Source: CAVYHJ01 sp963768165 [NCBI: uncultured bacterium]
Lineage (GTDB): Bacteria > UBP4 > UBA4092
Assembly: GCA_963768165.1 (NCBI GenBank)
Contig: CAVYHJ010000002.1
Span: 124,001 to 188,000 of the forward strand
Reading direction: 5' to 3'
DNA: 64,000 bases
Shown here: in pieces, positions 61,673 to 64,000 of the stretch
Numbering within the stretch: the stretch's first letter is position 1
How the letters are laid out: every line of letters starts with the position of its first letter
Notes under the pieces: generated by a model
Database searches by the model: none
What the model was told of the DNA's origin: nothing
What the model saw: the letters and a program-made list of their open reading frames with translations, nothing else
Position numbers and translations under genes: made by a program

Positions 61673-61767
61673 TTGTCATTACGAGCGCAGCGAAGTAATC
61701 TCGCATTTATCATCCATCATCACTTTAGAACGAGATTGCTTCATCGCTGCGCTCCTCGCAATGACAA
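61673..61767. mobile_element. 95-bp palindromic repeat, copy 2
   Basis: Starts TTGTCATTACGAGCGCAGCG and ends CGCTCCTCGCAATGACAA. It begins nine bases from the GIY-YIG start codon. Outer arms identical to copy 1; the centre differs. Confidence 0.85.
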
Positions 61768-61842
61768 ATAAAAAGATTACCATCCTCTACATGACAAGTA
61801 AAGGCTATACCCGCAATGACAAAATAAAAGAAATTTTGTTCC

Positions 61843-62247
61843 CTATTTTGATTCCTGACTCAACTCAATCAATACCCCGTGGGTGGATTTTGGATGAAGG
61901 AAGGTGACGATGGTTCCTTCGGCGCCAGGAACAGGGGTGTCGCTGGTCAATTGGATTTTGTTTTCTTTTAAATCAGCGATGTGTTTTTCGATATCGGTGA
62001 CTTCCAGTGAAATGTGATGAATCCCTTCACCATGTTTTTCGATAAATTTAGCAATGGGAGAATCGGGAGAGGTGGGTTCCAATAATTCGATACGAGAATT
62101 ACCGACGGGAATCATCGCCACGCGGACTTTTTGGGACGGGACTTCCTCAATGACGATTTCTTCCAAACCCAATCCGTCAGTGTAAATGGGAAGAGCGTCG
62201 TGGAGACTTTTCACGGCGATACCGATATGGTCAATGGCTTGGATCAT
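61843..62247 (-). CDS. mce: Methylmalonyl-CoA epimerase
   Basis: About 134 residues, vicinal oxygen chelate fold. It converts (S)- to (R)-methylmalonyl-CoA, feeding the mutase. QAIDHIGIAVKS, IELLEPTSPDSPIAKFIEKHG and the metal-binding HHISLEV are present. The ATG at 62247 is preferred over a TTG at 62256. Confidence 0.92.
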   Translation of the reverse strand: MIQAIDHIGIAVKSLHDALPIYTDGLGLEEIVIEEVPSQKVRVAMIPVGNSRIELLEPTSPDSPIAKFIEKHGEGIHHISLEVTDIEKHIADLKENKIQLTSDTPVPGAEGTIVTFLHPKSTHGVLIELSQESK

Positions 62248-62271
62248 AAAAATCAAAACCTAACACTGTCA

Positions 62272-62375
62272 TTCTAGGTCCATCGCAGACTCAGGATAAA
62301 CTCCACGAAGAATCTCTGCCCAAAGTCATTTTATATCAGGTAGAACACAGGGATTCTTCGCTGCGCTCAGAATGA
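62272..62375. repeat. GTCATTCT-type inverted repeat element
   Basis: Bounded by TGTCATTCT and AGAATGACA, with an inner inverted pair CGAAGAATCTC and GGGATTCTTCG. It lies between the epimerase and CoA-transferase genes. A decayed arm of the same type is at 4745-4866. Confidence 0.6.
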
Positions 62376-62391
62376 CAAAAACAAAGCATCT

Positions 62392-63576
62392 TTATATTAC
62401 CCCTTTTTTTCGCAATTCATCAATGTCCTTTTTAGAATAACCCAAATCCTGCAAAACTTCATCCGTGTGTTGGCCGAGAGTGGGAGGGGCGGAGTCAATG
62501 GAACCGGGGGTGTCGGATAGTTTGACAGGGATGCCGGTGACTTTGACGTTCATACCTTTGGCGTGAGGGAGTTCTTTGACCATGTCCCGCGCTTGAATTT
62601 GGGGATGGTTGAGTATCTCATCCACATTTAAAATGGGGCCTGCAGGGATTCCATTTTTATCGAACAATGCCAACCATTCATCCGCAGTTTTTTGTTTGAG
62701 AATTGGCTGAAGGATATTAAAGAGTTCATCGTGATTTTCGACACGTTTGGGATTGGTAGCGAATTTGGGATGATTTACTATATCTTTCAAATCAAGTAAA
62801 TTACAAAATTGAATCCAGAGTTTATCGTTACCGCAGGCGATGTTGATGTAGCGATCTTGGGTAGCGAAAGTTTCATAGGGGCAAATGGTGGGGTGTTGAT
62901 TGCCCTTGCGGGTGGGAGATTTCCCTGTGAGAAAATATATTCCGGCTTGGTACGTGAGCAGAGAAACCTGCCCATCGAGCAGAGAGATATCCACTTTCTG
63001 CCCTTTACCCATGCGATGGCGCGCGATGAGAGCTAATAAAATTCCCTGCGTGGCGTAAATTCCTGCAAGGATATCGGCAATCGAGGTGCCCAATTTGAAG
63101 GGCGGGCCGTTGGGGTCGCCGGTCAAATTCATAAGTCCGCTCATACCTTGTACAGCGAGGTCATAACCGGGACTATCCGCCATTGGGCCGGTGTGACCAT
63201 AGCCTGTGATGGAACAGTAGATGAGTTTAGGATTTAATTTATGAACGGTCTCATAATCAAAGCCAATGGATTGGAGATAATCGCGGCGGAAATTTTCCAA
63301 GAGGACATCGGATTTGGCGATTAATTTACGAATAATTTCTTTCCCCTCCGGAGTTTTTAGATTGACAGTCAGGGATTTTTTATTGCGATTGACGGACAGG
63401 AAATAGGCGGATTCGCCATCCACAAAAGGCGGACCGTAGGTGCGGGTATCATCGCCTTTGACAGGGACTTCAATCTTAATCACTTCCGCGCCCATATCGG
63501 CTAGAATCATGGAACAATAGGGTCCCGCGAGGATACGGGACAAATCCAAAATTTTTATATTATCCAAAGGGCGCAT
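62392..63576 (-). CDS. Family III CoA-transferase (CaiB/BaiF)
   Basis: 394 residues, the normal size. N-terminal ILDLSRILAGPYCSMILADMGAEVIKIE and the catalytic Asp in SPGYDLAVQGMSG define the family, which moves CoA between carboxylic acids through an aspartyl-CoA thioester. Substrates vary across the family. Its place beside the epimerase and mutase suggests it activates methylmalonate, malonate or a related acid using succinyl-CoA or acetyl-CoA. First visible gene of the catabolic cluster. Confidence 0.88.
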   Translation of the reverse strand: MRPLDNIKILDLSRILAGPYCSMILADMGAEVIKIEVPVKGDDTRTYGPPFVDGESAYFLSVNRNKKSLTVNLKTPEGKEIIRKLIAKSDVLLENFRRDYLQSIGFDYETVHKLNPKLIYCSITGYGHTGPMADSPGYDLAVQGMSGLMNLTGDPNGPPFKLGTSIADILAGIYATQGILLALIARHRMGKGQKVDISLLDGQVSLLTYQAGIYFLTGKSPTRKGNQHPTICPYETFATQDRYINIACGNDKLWIQFCNLLDLKDIVNHPKFATNPKRVENHDELFNILQPILKQKTADEWLALFDKNGIPAGPILNVDEILNHPQIQARDMVKELPHAKGMNVKVTGIPVKLSDTPGSIDSAPPTLGQHTDEVLQDLGYSKKDIDELRKKGVI

Positions 63577-63655
63577 AAAGTGAACTGTTGGAAATCATAA
63601 TGGAATTGCGCGAAGGGGTCAAGGAGATGAGATGAAATATGGGTTTGTGGAACAA

Positions 63656-64000
63656 TTATTTCCCGGAATTTCCATGGACAATTACTGTAAATTCCCCTTT
63701 GACGGCGCGTTCCGGCAGATGAGAGATAATTTCCTGAACGGGGGCGCGGAGAATTTCCTCAAATTTTTTAGTCAATTCGCGCGCAAGGGTCATGGTACGA
63801 TTTCCCAATACTTCTGCTATATCTTCGAGGAGCGCTTGGATACGGTAAGGCGATTCATAAAAGACAAGAGTACATTCCAATTCTTTCAAAGTTTCCAAGA
63901 CTTTTTTTCGAGCTACGGTTTTTCGCGGAAGAAAACCAATAAATAGAAAGGAATCCGTTGGTAATCCGGAAACGGAAAGGGCGGTAATCATGGCGGTGAC
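63656..64000 (-). CDS. rsmI: 16S rRNA 2'-O-methyltransferase RsmI, 5' part outside the window
   Basis: The C-terminal ~115 residues of RsmI, which methylates C1402 of 16S rRNA. ITALSVSGLPTDSFLFIGFLPRK and the ESPYRIQALLEDI segment are diagnostic. The frame continues past base 64000 (VTAMITAL). A housekeeping gene upstream of the catabolic cluster. Confidence 0.9.
   Translation of the reverse strand, partial: VTAMITALSVSGLPTDSFLFIGFLPRKTVARKKVLETLKELECTLVFYESPYRIQALLEDIAEVLGNRTMTLARELTKKFEEILRAPVQEIISHLPERAVKGEFTVIVHGNSGK

Noticed and set aside
61277-61767. GIY-YIG block as a RAYT/REP or IS200-type element
   Set aside because: The encoded protein has no HUH/Y1 transposase motif; it is clearly GIY-YIG.

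Overview
The window looks like chromosome from an uncultivated Gram-negative bacterium. The Gram-negative call rests on a Wza-type outer-membrane export protein, a Wzc-like chain-length regulator, an LpxL-like acyltransferase, an MscS channel and a GspG-like pseudopilin. A giant DUF2723-TPR protein, tandem sedolisins without propeptides, propeller proteins and intergenic DNA packed with palindromic repeats fit poorly studied environmental candidate phyla. I cannot name the phylum from sequence alone. There are no rRNA or tRNA genes, CRISPR arrays or recognisable transposase genes.

Layout. 1-4.7 kb: the 3' part of a type I pullulanase-like gene, an AT-rich AlbA_2-domain gene, and a secreted kelch protein whose signal peptide is out of frame. 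4.9-16.3 kb (minus strand): an envelope/exopolysaccharide block (acyltransferase, flippase, Wzc-like, DUF362, Wza-like), an FHA-GAF-GAF-HD-GYP regulator, MscS and a PH/SHOCT membrane protein. 16.5-23.8 kb: DUF2723-TPR, a TPR protein, a PDZ/cohesin-like protein, and a dolichyl-phosphate-mannose-synthase-like transferase next to a membrane glycosyltransferase. 24.2-41.2 kb: a secretome region with a C1 peptidase-LVIVD protein, three GH113-like glycosidases, a B12/radical-SAM enzyme and three S53 peptidases. 41.4-47.5 kb: a proline-rich HEAT protein, metK-ahcY, a pseudopilin and DUF805. 47.7-64 kb (minus strand): a catabolic cluster with two class III aminotransferases, an NCS1 permease, a beta-ureidopropionase-like amidase, an aldehyde dehydrogenase, MeaB, split methylmalonyl-CoA mutase, epimerase, a CaiB-type CoA-transferase and the 3' part of rsmI. 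AT-rich accessory genes interrupt this cluster: a coiled-coil protein, a DUF4062-GAF/zinc-ribbon/HEPN-like set, and a GIY-YIG nuclease between two identical-length palindromic repeats.

How it works together (inference). The catabolic cluster can take a pyrimidine-derived ureido acid to beta-alanine or beta-aminoisobutyrate, then to (methyl)malonate semialdehyde, the free acid, the CoA ester and finally succinyl-CoA. The secretome region encodes proteases and glycosidases with signal peptides. Six of its proteins, from four unrelated families, end in the same short tail (V-x-D-W-x-x-Y-S), a candidate sorting signal I do not recognise. The three S53 genes arose by tandem duplication of a unit that included the 3' end of the radical-SAM gene. 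Remnants of that gene still lie between them, and each S53 gene kept its own sigma70-type promoter with a 17-bp spacer. The intergenic DNA carries at least seven palindromic or MITE-like families, some with compensatory arm changes and one inserted in frame inside a gene.
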